Assembly: GCA_007116495.1 (NCBI GenBank)
Contig: SKIJ01000029.1
Coordinates: 1 to 55,988, forward strand
Length of the DNA stretch: 55,988 nucleotides
Direction: 5' to 3'
Source: Cryomorphaceae bacterium
GTDB taxonomy: Bacteria; Bacteroidota; Bacteroidia; Flavobacteriales; Schleiferiaceae
Position numbers and translations under genes: made by a program. Below are positions 26,856-36,347 of this stretch, one piece after another. How positions within the stretch are numbered: the stretch's first letter is position 1; each line of letters begins with the position of its first letter. Below the pieces are notes generated by a model. It did not search any database and was not told where the DNA came from. It saw nothing but the letters and a program-made list of their open reading frames with translations.

Positions 26856-27497
26856 TCATCCATCTTTTTCTTCCAGCATAGGAACAAAACGAAAATCGCC
26901 CATTTTTTTAACAGCGTAGTCTTTTTCACTGATTTTATCGATTAGCAGCATTTTTTGCGTGCCCTGCCCTACCGGAATGATCATTTTCCCACCTGTTTTT
27001 AATTGGCGAAGTAAAGCAGGTGGAACATCTATAGCACCGGCCGTAACAATGATTTTATCAAAGGGTGCATAGGTGGGCATTCCCTTATAACCGTCGCCGT
27101 ATTTACCGGTATAATTGTAATTTAGCGAGGTAAGTATTCGCCTGGAAAATAAAAACAACTCGTGCTGTCGCTCAATACTGTAAACCTTTGCTCCCATTTC
27201 ACAGAGAACCGCTGTTTGATACCCTGAACCTGTTCCAATCTCCAAAACTTTTTCTCCGGGCTGCAGATCGAGTTGCTCCGTTTGAAACGCAACTGTGTAG
27301 GGCTGACTAATGGTTTGATCCGCAGCTATGGGAAAAGCTGTATCTTGATAGGCAAAATCTTCAAAAGACGAATCTATAAATACGTGTCTAGGAATGCGTC
27401 CAATGGCATTCAAAACGCGCTTACAGCGAATGCCCTTTTGCATTAACACATCGCATAATTGCAAACGTCTTCCCTGGTGTTTAGCACTATCTTTCAC
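26856..27497 (-). CDS. pcm: Protein-L-isoaspartate O-methyltransferase
   Basis: Repair enzyme of 213 aa that methylates isoaspartyl residues using S-adenosylmethionine. I take the GTG at 27497, because the family normally opens with a segment like MKDSAKHQG and because a promoter box overlaps the longer GTG start at 27512. Motifs: RVLNAIGRIPRHVFI, QTISQPYTVA, the SAM-binding VLEIGTGSGYQTAVL, and IIVTAGAIDVPPALL. It is divergent from the Gfo/Idh gene. Confidence 0.9.
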   Translation of the reverse strand: MKDSAKHQGRRLQLCDVLMQKGIRCKRVLNAIGRIPRHVFIDSSFEDFAYQDTAFPIAADQTISQPYTVAFQTEQLDLQPGEKVLEIGTGSGYQTAVLCEMGAKVYSIERQHELFLFSRRILTSLNYNYTGKYGDGYKGMPTYAPFDKIIVTAGAIDVPPALLRQLKTGGKMIIPVGQGTQKMLLIDKISEKDYAVKKMGDFRFVPMLEEKDG

Positions 27498-27501
27498 TTT
27501 A

Positions 27502-27509
27502 CAAAGGTA
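27502..27509 (-). promoter_or_regulatory. Predicted pcm -7 promoter element
   Basis: Minus-strand TACCTTTG matches TAnnTTTG. It lies just five bases ahead of the GTG at 27497, so transcription would begin at or near that codon. It overlaps the alternative GTG start at 27512. Confidence 0.55.
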
Positions 27510-27601
27510 CACTTGTTCAATGTGACGTAAACGTCTGAATTCAGTTAGAAATTAACAATTATGAGTGAAAATGTATTTCGTGTTAAGCCAATATTAAGCA
27601 C

Positions 27602-27609
27602 TACTTTTG
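27602..27609 (+). promoter_or_regulatory. Candidate -7 promoter element for the oxidoreductase operon
   Basis: TACTTTTG followed by C is a full consensus match. It would give a leader of almost 200 bases before the ATG at 27813. No -33 TTG at a fitting distance is seen. Confidence 0.4.
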
Positions 27610-27812
27610 CAAATGATAATGAGTTGTTTTTGAAGTCTTACGATTGAACTTTTGTTACTAATAATCTAAAAACATGCGTCATGTAAATGTGAACGTGTCA
27701 TGTTACCCAATTTATGTAAAATGAAAGACACTCTCTTGTTATCTTTAGACATATTGTTTTAAACGATATCAGTGAAAATGATTTAAAAATACAATAATCA
27801 GGATATTATCAT

Positions 27813-28796
27813 ATGCTTAAAATAGGACTAGTTGGAGCCGGTCATTTGGGGAAAATTCATGCCAATTGCATTGAACTCGTAAATGGTGTAACACTCTACG
27901 GTGTTTTTGATACGAACGAAGAAACAACACATCAGGTAGCAGATGCACACAACGCAAAAGCGTTTCAAACGCTAGAAGAGCTCATTGCAGCGGTGGATAT
28001 TGTGGACATTGTAACGCCTACGCTGTCGCATTTTGAGGTAGCAGTAAAATGCATCCGAGCAGGTAAGCACGTATTCATTGAAAAGCCCATCACCGAGACT
28101 TCCGAGCAGGCGCGCAAGCTTATAAAACTTGCTCAAGAAGCAGGGATAAAGGCACATGTAGGTCACGTTGAGCGGTTTAACCCTGCATTTGTTCAAGCAG
28201 AATCGTATATCAGGGCACCAATGTTTATAGAAGCGCATCGCCTCGCAGAATTTAACCCGCGTGGCACTGATGTCCCCGTTGTGTTGGATTTAATGATTCA
28301 CGATATCGACATAGCTCTACACTTGGTCAATTCACCGGTAAAAAAAATCAGTGCGAGCGGTGTTCCCGTTGTAAGCGACACACCCGATATCACAAATGCT
28401 CGTTTAGAGTTTGACAATGGCTGTGTGGCCAACCTCACTGCAAGTCGTATATCGATGAAAAACATGCGTAAAACACGCATCTTTCAAAAAGATGCCTACA
28501 TTACAGTCGATTTTCTCAAAAAGAAATCGGAAATCATTAGAATTGAAAACATCGACCCCTCTGCCCCAGTTGATGACATGGCACTTTTATTAGAAAACGA
28601 CAAAGGTGAAAAGAAGCGCATTTACTTTGAAACACCGTCCATCCCCGAATCCAATGCCATTCGCGATGAAATTCAAAGTTTGGTAAATGCCATCAATAAA
28701 AACACCCAAACCGTCGTTACATTAGAAGATGGAAGTAACGCGCTTAGGGTTGCTGAGGATATACTAAACATCATTAATAACTCTGTGATGCCGTGA
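27813..28796 (+). CDS. Gfo/Idh/MocA family NAD(P)-dependent oxidoreductase
   Basis: Protein of 327 aa with an N-terminal Rossmann fold (IGLVGAGHLGKIHA, residues 3-16), the family motif EKPI at about 91-94, and a C-terminal alpha/beta domain with GHVERFNPAF and DLMIHDIDIAL. Members oxidise or reduce sugars and related compounds. The H-D-I-D-IAL segment supplies the usual catalytic histidine region. The next two genes follow with one-base stop/start overlaps, and the second is a sugar-phosphate transferase, so a nucleotide-sugar or cell-surface glycan role is plausible. The substrate is unknown. Confidence 0.9.
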   Translation: MLKIGLVGAGHLGKIHANCIELVNGVTLYGVFDTNEETTHQVADAHNAKAFQTLEELIAAVDIVDIVTPTLSHFEVAVKCIRAGKHVFIEKPITETSEQARKLIKLAQEAGIKAHVGHVERFNPAFVQAESYIRAPMFIEAHRLAEFNPRGTDVPVVLDLMIHDIDIALHLVNSPVKKISASGVPVVSDTPDITNARLEFDNGCVANLTASRISMKNMRKTRIFQKDAYITVDFLKKKSEIIRIENIDPSAPVDDMALLLENDKGEKKRIYFETPSIPESNAIRDEIQSLVNAINKNTQTVVTLEDGSNALRVAEDILNIINNSVMP

Positions 28797-29719
28797 TGAA
28801 TTTTCGGTTAACATTAATTGCTTTCATAGCAATTGCAGTATTTAGTCGTTGTAATGACGAGAGTCTTGAGGCTCCCGAACGTTACACATTACACATTGAT
28901 CGAATTGACGCACAAACCGACTTCGATGAGCAAGGCACAGCTGCACAAAGAATCAATACAGTTTGGGTTGATATAAATGACCGGCCAATCGGCACTTACG
29001 AATTGCCCGCCAAAATCAATTTTACGGCAGAAGAAGGCGTTGTTGAAGTAATGGTCATATCAGGTGTTACACAAAACGGCTTAAATGCACTTCGCGTTCA
29101 GTACCCCTTCTTTCTTACCCACCGCGAAAATATCATTATTAGTAAGGACAAGCGGGATTATTACTTAAACGAACAAGAAGACTCCGTTTTGCGTGTAACC
29201 TACTTGGAACGTGCAAACGTTACGCCCATTGAAGATTTTGAAGATGTTGGTCTACGCTTTCAAACAACAAACCTCAGTGATGTTCCTTTGAGAAGAATAA
29301 CAATTACAACAAACCCGGACGATGTCTTTAATAGTCAGATTCCGGGGGAAAGAAACAATGCATCAGGGTATGTACGCATGCACGACAATGAAACTCTTTT
29401 TGAAATCGAATCTACCGATGATTTCAATCTTCCACAGGGGTCTGGAGATATATACCTTGAACTTCACTACAAAACCAACCACATGTTTACAATTGGCCTA
29501 CTGAGTAATTTACCGGGCAGAGGCATTGAACAGGCGCCTATTGTGCGGGCTTTTCCTACCAACGGCGAATGGCGAAAAATGTACGTGTATTATTCAGACG
29601 ATGTTAATGCTGCCGTTGGTGCATTATGGCATAAAGTATTCATAGGAGCCATCAGGCAAAATGATGAAAAGGATAAGAAAATAGACATCTATTTTGATAA
29701 CATTAAAATCATCTACTGA
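28796..29719 (+). CDS. Exported protein of unknown function in a glycan-related operon
   Basis: Protein of 307 aa starting at the ATG that overlaps the previous stop (TGATG). The N-terminus is a signal (MNFRLTLIAFIAIAVFSRC). Cys19 sits where a lipoprotein cysteine would be, but Arg at the -1 position is not canonical, so lipidation is uncertain. The mature part is beta-rich, with segments such as INTVWVDINDRPIGTYELP and a C-terminal stretch ending DIYFDNIKIIY. The opening pattern is reminiscent of a carbohydrate-binding beta-sandwich, but I recognise no family. It is coupled to both neighbours. Confidence 0.75.
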   Translation: MNFRLTLIAFIAIAVFSRCNDESLEAPERYTLHIDRIDAQTDFDEQGTAAQRINTVWVDINDRPIGTYELPAKINFTAEEGVVEVMVISGVTQNGLNALRVQYPFFLTHRENIIISKDKRDYYLNEQEDSVLRVTYLERANVTPIEDFEDVGLRFQTTNLSDVPLRRITITTNPDDVFNSQIPGERNNASGYVRMHDNETLFEIESTDDFNLPQGSGDIYLELHYKTNHMFTIGLLSNLPGRGIEQAPIVRAFPTNGEWRKMYVYYSDDVNAAVGALWHKVFIGAIRQNDEKDKKIDIYFDNIKIIY

Positions 29720-31161
29720 TGCCCATTCAGATTGAGTCTAAAAAAAAGCTTTCTGAATCGTCGCTTGTGGCAATATATGTAGCTGCTGATTTATTTGTTT
29801 CCTTTGTTGCATACAGCACGCTATATATCTATCGTAAACTATACATTGAGCCGGAGTATTTTGCTTCCGAAAAAGTTCTAGAGTTTGATCGTACGTACAT
29901 CATTGCATCTATATTATTGCCCTTATTTTGGGTGTTCTCCTATTTACTCGTAGGTCTTTATAAAGACATTTATCGTCGATCGCGATTGAGCGAAATTATT
30001 TTGACCTTTAACAGCTCATTACTAGGGAGCATTCTTATTTTCTTCTTGTTTTTCCTCGACGATTACGTCATTCACTACAAAACCTACTACGAGGTATTCT
30101 TTGTTTACTTCTCTACTCAATTCCTTTTAGCCGCATTGTTTCGTTTAATATTATCAACACGCACTAATAAACGCATTCAAAAACGCGAGATTGGCTTTCC
30201 TACACTAATGATTGGAAGTAACCTCAATGCCGTAAAGCTGTACGAAAGACTCCAAGAAAAACGAAGGATTAACGGGAATTACTTCATTGGTTTTGTGTCC
30301 GTAAACAACAACATCAAGTTCTTGATGGAAAAGGAACTCCCGTTATTGGGGAATTACGTCGACTTAGAAGAAATAGTGAAAAAAAACAACATTGAAGAGG
30401 TCGTGATTGCTGTTGAATCAAACGAACATCATCTGCTGCAAACCATTTTGTCAAAAGTTGATTTACTACCAGTTCATATCAAGCTTATTCCCGATACGTA
30501 TGATATATTGTCGGGGAAAGTACGAATGGAATCGGTGAGCGAACCGTTAGTGGAAATCCCTACAGACCCAATGCCCTACGGTCAGAAAATAATCAAGCGC
30601 ATTGCCGATGTGGCGTTTTCAACCCTCGTGCTCATTCTTATTTCACCATTGTTATTGTTCGTTGCCTTTATGGTGAAGCTGTCTTCACCTGGACCAATAT
30701 TTTTCAGGCAAGAACGCATGGGGTTACGTGGCAAACCCTTTCACATTATTAAGTTCAGGTCGATGCGCGCAAATGCTGAAGAAAATGGCCCTCAATTGAG
30801 CAGTGATGATGATCCACGCATTACCCGCTGGGGAAAAGTGATGCGCAAATATCGACTCGATGAACTTCCGCAATTTTGGAATGTTCTAATTGGTGAAATG
30901 TCTGTGGTTGGGCCACGTCCAGAGCGGGCCTTCTTTGCCGAACAAATCATAAAGCAAGCGCCCTATTACCGTCAACTCTATCGCATAAAGCCGGGTATTA
31001 CATCATGGGGGATGGTTAAATTTGGCTATGCAGAAAACATAGATGAAATGATTGAACGCCTTCAATTTGATTTAATTTACCTCGAAAACATGAACCTACT
31101 CAACGATGTAAAGATATTGATTTACACGGTTCTTATTGTATTTCAAGGCAGAGGCAAATAA
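29719..31161 (+). CDS. Polyprenyl-phosphate sugar-1-phosphate transferase (WbaP/WcaJ type)
   Basis: Membrane enzyme of 480 aa that starts exopolysaccharide or O-antigen units by moving a sugar phosphate onto undecaprenyl phosphate. It has about four N-terminal membrane segments, a CoA-binding-like middle region ([20 protein letters not shown]), a re-entrant hydrophobic segment ([20 protein letters not shown]), and the catalytic C-terminal domain: [43 protein letters not shown] and [13 protein letters not shown]. The ATG overlaps the previous stop by one base. The sugar donor is not known. Confidence 0.92.
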   Translation: MPIQIESKKKLSESSLVAIYVAADLFVSFVAYSTLYIYRKLYIEPEYFASEKVLEFDRTYIIASILLPLFWVFSYLLVGLYKDIYRRSRLSEIILTFNSSLLGSILIFFLFFLDDYVIHYKTYYEVFFVYFSTQFLLAALFRLILSTRTNKRIQKREIGFPTLMIGSNLNAVKLYERLQEKRRINGNYFIGFVSVNNNIKFLMEKELPLLGNYVDLEEIVKKNNIEEVVIAVESNEHHLLQTILSKVDLLPVHIKLIPDTYDILSGKVRMESVSEPLVEIPTDPMPYGQKIIKRIADVAFSTLVLILISPLLLFVAFMVKLSSPGPIFFRQERMGLRGKPFHIIKFRSMRANAEENGPQLSSDDDPRITRWGKVMRKYRLDELPQFWNVLIGEMSVVGPRPERAFFAEQIIKQAPYYRQLYRIKPGITSWGMVKFGYAENIDEMIERLQFDLIYLENMNLLNDVKILIYTVLIVFQGRGK

Positions 31162-31205
31162 CGATTAGCATGTTTACTGCAGTGTGATTATAAAACATTT
31201 TACAA

Positions 31206-32594
31206 GTGTCTAACCGCTCCGAAAATAAAAAAGTCTACTCCCTTAAACAGCTTGCTACATCGCTGAAAAATGCCTTTGAACAGATTACCCAACAACGGTC
31301 TTTTTGGATAAAAGCAGAAATTGCACAAATCAACTTTGCGCGCTCCGGACACGCTTATCTAGAGATGGTTGAATTGCAAAACAATGTGAAAGTGGCTTCC
31401 TTAGCCGCCGTCATATGGTCGCGCGATTTGCAAACATTAAAAAACGACTTGGGCAATGACTTCACAAATTTGGTGCAAAAAGGATCAGAAATTGTATTTC
31501 GCGCTATCGTTGAATTCCATCCGGTTTACGGTCTGAAATTACAAATCTTAGAAATCGATCTATCTTATGCTTTAGGTGCATTAGAAAAGCGAAAGACAGA
31601 AACCATCGCTAGACTTAAGAAAAGTAACTTGATAGAAAAAAACCGGATTATTCCACTTCCAAAAATCATCCAGCGGATTGCGCTTATTACAGCACCCGGT
31701 TCTGCGGCGTATGAGGATTTCACCAAACATATCACGGAAAACGAATACGGTTACCGCATCGATATTACACTTTTTTCTTCGTCGGTTCAGGGCGAAAAAG
31801 CTGCTTCTGAATTAACGTCTGCCCTACTGCAAATTCCGACACAGGAATACGATGCCGTTGTATTTATACGCGGTGGTGGCAGCGCCTTAGATTTGGAAGC
31901 GTTCAATGATTATGCGCTCTGTGAAGCTGCGGCAAATTTCAACCTTCCCGTACTCACAGGGATTGGCCATGAGACAGACTTGTCTGTTTTGGATATGGTG
32001 GCCGGAAGTCCACATAAAACCCCCACAGCCATTGCCGATTTTATTATCGATCGCGCTTTGACGTTTGAAACACAAATGGCGCGCATGATGGTCAATATTG
32101 CAAGAAACACAACATCTTTGTTAAAACGAGACGATTTAAACCTTAAACAGTTTCAGTCTGTTTTACAAAAATACCCTGTAACCTTGTGCAGAGAGCACAG
32201 AGGCACGCTTCACGAGTTTACCACCCGTATGCTGCGTAAAACATCCGAATCCATTCAGAAAAACAAACAAATATTGTTGCAAAAGCAGTCGCTTATTTCA
32301 ACCATGGCATTAGAAAAAGTAAGCATAAAAGAACCCAACCGGCTGAATGGGATGCAAGAACGCCTGTTTTCTCTTTTTCAGCACAAAATAGCCCTTCAAC
32401 AACAGCAAATCCAACAGTTAAATACCTCCATCGCGCTTCTCCACCCAAAAAAAACCTTGGCAAGAGGCTTTAGCATATCGCGGATAGATGGAAGTAGTAT
32501 CACAAACGTGTCAGATGTAAAAAAAGGACAGCTGCTAGAAACCGAACTGCATAAAGGTAAAATCACATCCATCATTCAATCTGTAAAACCATGA
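31206..32594 (+). CDS. xseA: Exodeoxyribonuclease VII large subunit
   Basis: Protein of 462 aa starting at GTG. An N-terminal OB-fold (about residues 10-105, with FWIKAEIAQINFARSGHAY) is followed by the catalytic domain with RIALITAPGSAAYEDF, VVFIRGGGSALDLEAFND, TGIGHETDLSVLDMVA and HKTPTAIADF. The C-terminal half is helical and coiled-coil-like. With XseB it degrades single-stranded DNA. The small-subunit gene overlaps its end by 4 bases. Confidence 0.95.
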   Translation: MSNRSENKKVYSLKQLATSLKNAFEQITQQRSFWIKAEIAQINFARSGHAYLEMVELQNNVKVASLAAVIWSRDLQTLKNDLGNDFTNLVQKGSEIVFRAIVEFHPVYGLKLQILEIDLSYALGALEKRKTETIARLKKSNLIEKNRIIPLPKIIQRIALITAPGSAAYEDFTKHITENEYGYRIDITLFSSSVQGEKAASELTSALLQIPTQEYDAVVFIRGGGSALDLEAFNDYALCEAAANFNLPVLTGIGHETDLSVLDMVAGSPHKTPTAIADFIIDRALTFETQMARMMVNIARNTTSLLKRDDLNLKQFQSVLQKYPVTLCREHRGTLHEFTTRMLRKTSESIQKNKQILLQKQSLISTMALEKVSIKEPNRLNGMQERLFSLFQHKIALQQQQIQQLNTSIALLHPKKTLARGFSISRIDGSSITNVSDVKKGQLLETELHKGKITSIIQSVKP

Positions 32595-32797
32595 GTGAAA
32601 AAGCCAAAAAACTCAGTTATGAAGTTGCTTTTAATGAGCTTGAAAGCATCATGAACGATCTCCAAAATGATGACATATCCATCGATGTTTTATCGGAGAA
32701 AGTGCAACGCGCCTCGCACTTAATCACCCATTGCAACCAGATGCTGCGCAATACCGAGAAAAAAGTAAGCGATATCATTAAAGAACTCGACATTTAA
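32591..32797 (+). CDS. xseB: Exodeoxyribonuclease VII small subunit
   Basis: Small helical protein of 68 aa with the family opening SYEVAFNELESIMNDLQND and a later LSEKVQRASHLI. It partners with XseA. The ATGA overlap with xseA indicates translational coupling. Length is normal. Confidence 0.93.
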   Translation: MSEKAKKLSYEVAFNELESIMNDLQNDDISIDVLSEKVQRASHLITHCNQMLRNTEKKVSDIIKELDI

Positions 32798-32808
32798 ATA
32801 ACATAAAA

Positions 32809-33810
32809 ATGCATAAATTAATCCCATCAGCGATTCTCGCATTAATACTCATAGGGTGCAATGAAACATCCGAGTTGGTTCAACGAACTGACTACGGACG
32901 TGCCCAAGGTTCCACCTACGCCATTTCATATATTACAGGTAAAGACGTGAAACATCAATCCGGTATTGATTCCATTTTACAGGTCATCGATAAAAGTATG
33001 TCGACGTACCAATCAAACAGCACCATTTCCTTAATAAATCGCGGTGATACCGTGTCGGTAGACGATCATTTTTGGAACGTATGGTTGCGCTCAGTTGATA
33101 TTTGGAAGGAAACCGGTGGACTATTCGATGTTACTGTTTACCCGTTGATTTCTCTTTGGAACTTTGAGCGAAAAGAACAACGCATACCAGACAGTTTGGC
33201 TGTTGACAGTGTGTTGCGCTACGTAGGTACTGATTTGGTTGAAAACGTTACTCAGGAAAACTTTTGGATTCCAGAGAACGTGAAATTGGATTTCAACGCC
33301 ATAGCGCAAGGATACACCGTTGATGTTATTTGCGATTACCTTGAAATGAACGGCATTGAGCATTATTTAGTTGAGGTTGGTGGTGAGCTTCGCACCAAAG
33401 GGAAAAATATAGATGAGCAAATTTGGCGAATTGGCATTGAAAAACCGGAAGAAGAAAAACAATACGAGTCGTTTCAAAAGGTAATAGCATTAGAAAATGC
33501 CGGACTGGCAACGTCAGGATCTTACCGTAAATTCATTGAGGACACAACAACTGGAGACCGCTACTCCCATGCCGTTAATCCACTAACGGGTTATGCCACT
33601 AACGACCCACTTATGAGCGTTACGGTTATAGCGAATACAACAATGGACGCCGATGCATATGCTACAGCACTTCTAGTTATGGGCTTAGATGCCGCTACCG
33701 AGTTTATGAACCAACGCGGTGATCTTGCCATTTATCTCATTTACTTTGATAAGTTTAAAGGATGGGTTGAGCTGAGTAATGATGCATTTCAAGCCTTAGA
33801 CAGCAAGTAA
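32809..33810 (+). CDS. apbE: FAD:protein FMN transferase (ApbE), lipoprotein form
   Basis: Protein of 333 aa with a lipoprotein signal (lipobox ILIGC, Cys17). ApbE enzymes move FMN from FAD onto Thr/Ser of target flavoproteins such as NqrB/NqrC and RnfG/RnfD. Motifs: DYGRAQGSTYAISYI, FDVTVYPLISLWNF, LDFNAIAQGYTVD, HYLVEVGGELRTKG, and the metal site TMDADAYATALLVMG. It lies 11 bases after xseB, so it probably shares the transcript. No NQR or RNF genes are in the window. Its 3' end overlaps convergent aroC by 22 bases. Confidence 0.93.
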   Translation: MHKLIPSAILALILIGCNETSELVQRTDYGRAQGSTYAISYITGKDVKHQSGIDSILQVIDKSMSTYQSNSTISLINRGDTVSVDDHFWNVWLRSVDIWKETGGLFDVTVYPLISLWNFERKEQRIPDSLAVDSVLRYVGTDLVENVTQENFWIPENVKLDFNAIAQGYTVDVICDYLEMNGIEHYLVEVGGELRTKGKNIDEQIWRIGIEKPEEEKQYESFQKVIALENAGLATSGSYRKFIEDTTTGDRYSHAVNPLTGYATNDPLMSVTVIANTTMDADAYATALLVMGLDAATEFMNQRGDLAIYLIYFDKFKGWVELSNDAFQALDSK

Positions 33811-34838
33811 AGATCTGCCAAAACCAAGTAAGTCATCGCCTCTACAATGGGAACAGCTCGTGGCACAACACAGGGGTCATGCCGACCTTTAATCTGCTGT
33901 TTTTTACTTCCGCCATCTGTTGTGGGCATTGTTTGTTCCTTGCTAACTGATGCAACGGGCTTGAATGCAACGCGAAAATTTATGGTTTGTCCGTTGGATA
34001 TTCCTCCCACTATTCCACCACTGTTATTGACAATTAGACTGCCATTCTTATCATAGACATCGTTGTGAGATGTACCGCGCATTGATGCAGCAGCAAAACC
34101 GGCGCCGTATTCAAATCCTTTTACGGCATTAATGGTTAACATAGCATGTGCCAGCCGGGCGTGGAGCTTATCAAAAACAGGCTCACCTAATGAAGGCGGA
34201 ACACCTTCTACTCTGCAAGTGATCACGCCTCCTAAGCTATCACCTTCTCGGCGTGTATCTTCAATCAATCGCTCCATTTTTTCTGCCGTATCCTTGTCAG
34301 GACATCTAAGGATACTGGATTCTATGAATGATGACTCAGGTGTTTTGTCAACCAAGGGCATGGCTATTTCCCCAATTCGTTCAACCCAAGCTGTAGCATT
34401 TACTTCGGGAATGATGTGCCTGGCAATTGCACCTGCTGCCACCCAATTTGCTGTTTCTCGTGCCGACGACCGTCCTCCACCACGATGATCTCGATGACCG
34501 TACTTCTTCGCATACGTTTGGTCTGCGTGTCCCGGGCGATATACATCCTTTAGATGATCGTAATCACCACTGCGAACGTTTTTATTCTCAAAGTGATAGG
34601 CTATGGGCATACCCGTTGTTTTACCATCGTAAACACCACTATCGATGTGAATAATATCGGTTTCCTTACGCGGTGTTGTTAAGTTGCTTTGGCCAGGCTT
34701 TCTTCTGTCACAGAATTCCTGAATGGCGTCATGGTTTAATGTAATTCCGGAGGGAACTCCATCGAGTATGGCGCCTATGGAACTTCCGTGAGATTCTCCC
34801 CATGAGTGCAATTGTAAAAGACGGCCAATGGTGTTCAT
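33789..34838 (-). CDS. aroC: Chorismate synthase
   Basis: Enzyme of 349 aa that makes chorismate from EPSP in the shikimate pathway, using reduced FMN as cofactor. The three family signatures are seen: SWGESHGSSIGAILDG (about residues 13-28), DHRGGGRSSARETANW in the middle, and GRHDPCVVPRAVPIVEAM near the end. The start ATG at 34838 gives the usual MNTIGRLLQLHSWGESHG. It converges on apbE with a 22-base overlap and has no close upstream partner. Confidence 0.97.
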   Translation of the reverse strand: MNTIGRLLQLHSWGESHGSSIGAILDGVPSGITLNHDAIQEFCDRRKPGQSNLTTPRKETDIIHIDSGVYDGKTTGMPIAYHFENKNVRSGDYDHLKDVYRPGHADQTYAKKYGHRDHRGGGRSSARETANWVAAGAIARHIIPEVNATAWVERIGEIAMPLVDKTPESSFIESSILRCPDKDTAEKMERLIEDTRREGDSLGGVITCRVEGVPPSLGEPVFDKLHARLAHAMLTINAVKGFEYGAGFAAASMRGTSHNDVYDKNGSLIVNNSGGIVGGISNGQTINFRVAFKPVASVSKEQTMPTTDGGSKKQQIKGRHDPCVVPRAVPIVEAMTYLVLADLYLLSKA

Positions 34839-34965
34839 ATTAATTAAAGTTCAGGTTTAAGAAGTGTTGATTATTGATTTTTAAATCATCATTTTACGTT
34901 GATGGTATATCGGATTACATTTACAATAATGAACATGTGCACCTAACAATTATATTTTAACGCTG

Positions 34966-35250
34966 TCATCGAATAACCACAGTATCAACCATATCCATTC
35001 CTGTTTGTTCCTTGAGTAAATCAATGATTCGGCTACGTTGCATGGAAAGCTCGTGTTTTAGTGGCGCGGAGTCTATTTTTATAACCAATTTACGTCCTTG
35101 AAGGTGAATGCTTTCTGTATGCTTTGCAACGGCAGGTCCCATTACAGTATCCCACGCAATGTATAGTTTTTGCTTGTTTATTTTTTCTTCCCATCCATTC
35201 TCTCTAATGATGTGGCGTATGACCTGACTTATACCCTTCAGATTACTCAT
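34966..35250 (-). CDS. DUF721 (DciA-like) protein
   Basis: Small protein of 94 aa with the DUF721 pattern: IRHIIRENGWEEKI, WDTVMGPAVAKHTESI, and GRKLVIKIDSAPLKHELS. The family includes the DciA helicase loader of many bacteria that lack DnaC; whether this short version acts so is not known. It follows recF by 8 bases and would be co-transcribed. This pairing suits a DNA replication or repair role. Confidence 0.88.
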   Translation of the reverse strand: MSNLKGISQVIRHIIRENGWEEKINKQKLYIAWDTVMGPAVAKHTESIHLQGRKLVIKIDSAPLKHELSMQRSRIIDLLKEQTGMDMVDTVVIR

Positions 35251-35258
35251 TTAGTCGT

Positions 35259-36347
35259 TTATTTGGATTCAATGTGAATGATATTAGCTTCAACACCTTC
35301 TTCCTCAGCGATAGCTGTGGCGCGTTCTGGATGCGTATCGGTAATGAAAATCTGTCCAAAGACACCTTGGTTAACGCGTTCTATTATTCGGTGAACACGC
35401 TCGGCATCTAATTTATCAAAAATATCGTCGAGCAGTAGGATGGGACGAAATCCTTTGTACTCATATAAATAATTATACTGTGCCAATTTAAGTGCTATGA
35501 GATATGTTTTTTGTTGTCCTTGCGAACCAAAGCGCTTGATGAGTCGGCGATTCATATTGAACACCAAATCATCCTTATGCACACCAAACGTTGTATGTTC
35601 CATAACCAGGTCTTTGGATAGTGCCTCCTTTAACAATTCCGCATAATCGTCTGCATTCACTTTTGTTTTATACGAAAATGTTACCTGCTCCGCACCATCA
35701 CTAATGGCGTTGTAATGGCTGGCAACTTCGGGGGAAAATTGCGCACAAAATGCCTTTCGCTTTTGGAATATAATTCCCCCGTGATACACGAGCTGTTCAT
35801 CATATATATCGCGAAGCGAGGCATCTGACCCCATACCGTTTCTCAACATAGTGTTGCGTTGCTTGAGCGCCTTGTGATACTGAATAAGATGATCTAAGTA
35901 AGCAGTATCGATTTGCGAAATAGTAGCATCTAAGAATTTTCGCCTTGCTTCACTTCCCTCTACAATCAAGTCGCGATCGTATGGACTAATGATTACCACA
36001 GGGATTAGTCCAACGTGGTCAGCCATTCGCTTGTACACTTCACCGTTTCGACGAATTTTTTTGCGCTGCCCCTTTTCCAAGCCCACATGAATGCGCTCCT
36101 CTTCCTTGTCGTGAATATAAATGCCTTCTATTGACATCATTTGCTTATCGTGATGTATGGTTTGAGCATCAGTTGAAAGAAAATAACTCTTACCCGTACT
36201 CAAATAGTAAATGGCATCCAGTATGTTGGTTTTACCAGCGCCATTTTTACCCACAATGCAATTTATCCTAGGACTAAATGTAAACAACGACTGGTTGTAG
36301 CTTTTAAAATTAAGAAGGTCTAAGCTGTGCAGAATCCACTCACTCAT
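35259..36347 (-). CDS. recF: DNA replication and repair protein RecF
   Basis: SMC-like ATPase of 362 aa that helps load RecA at single-strand gaps. I use the ATG at 36347; a TTG two codons earlier is the alternative. Walker A is GKNGAGKT (about 33-40), followed by NILDAIYYLSTGKSY. The middle has VVIISPYDRDLIVEG and SEARRKFLDATISQ. The C-terminal signature and Walker B are GSQGQQKTYLIALKLAQ and PILLLDDIFDKLD, and the end has IFITDTHPE. It leads a two-gene operon with DUF721. Confidence 0.95.
   Translation of the reverse strand: MSEWILHSLDLLNFKSYNQSLFTFSPRINCIVGKNGAGKTNILDAIYYLSTGKSYFLSTDAQTIHHDKQMMSIEGIYIHDKEEERIHVGLEKGQRKKIRRNGEVYKRMADHVGLIPVVIISPYDRDLIVEGSEARRKFLDATISQIDTAYLDHLIQYHKALKQRNTMLRNGMGSDASLRDIYDEQLVYHGGIIFQKRKAFCAQFSPEVASHYNAISDGAEQVTFSYKTKVNADDYAELLKEALSKDLVMEHTTFGVHKDDLVFNMNRRLIKRFGSQGQQKTYLIALKLAQYNYLYEYKGFRPILLLDDIFDKLDAERVHRIIERVNQGVFGQIFITDTHPERATAIAEEEGVEANIIHIESK

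Larger units (their letters stand above)
27498..27812. other. Divergent pcm / oxidoreductase intergenic region
   Basis: AT-rich stretch of 315 bases. It contains a minus-strand -7 box for pcm (27502-27509) and a plus-strand TACTTTTG (27602-27609) about 200 bases upstream of the oxidoreductase gene. A 28-codon reading frame (27561-27647) overlaps that box and is not supported. I recognise no structured RNA. Confidence 0.6.

Noticed and set aside
27561-27647. 28-codon reading frame ahead of the oxidoreductase gene
   Set aside because: The -7 box lies inside it and no ribosome-binding signal is seen; a chance frame is simpler.
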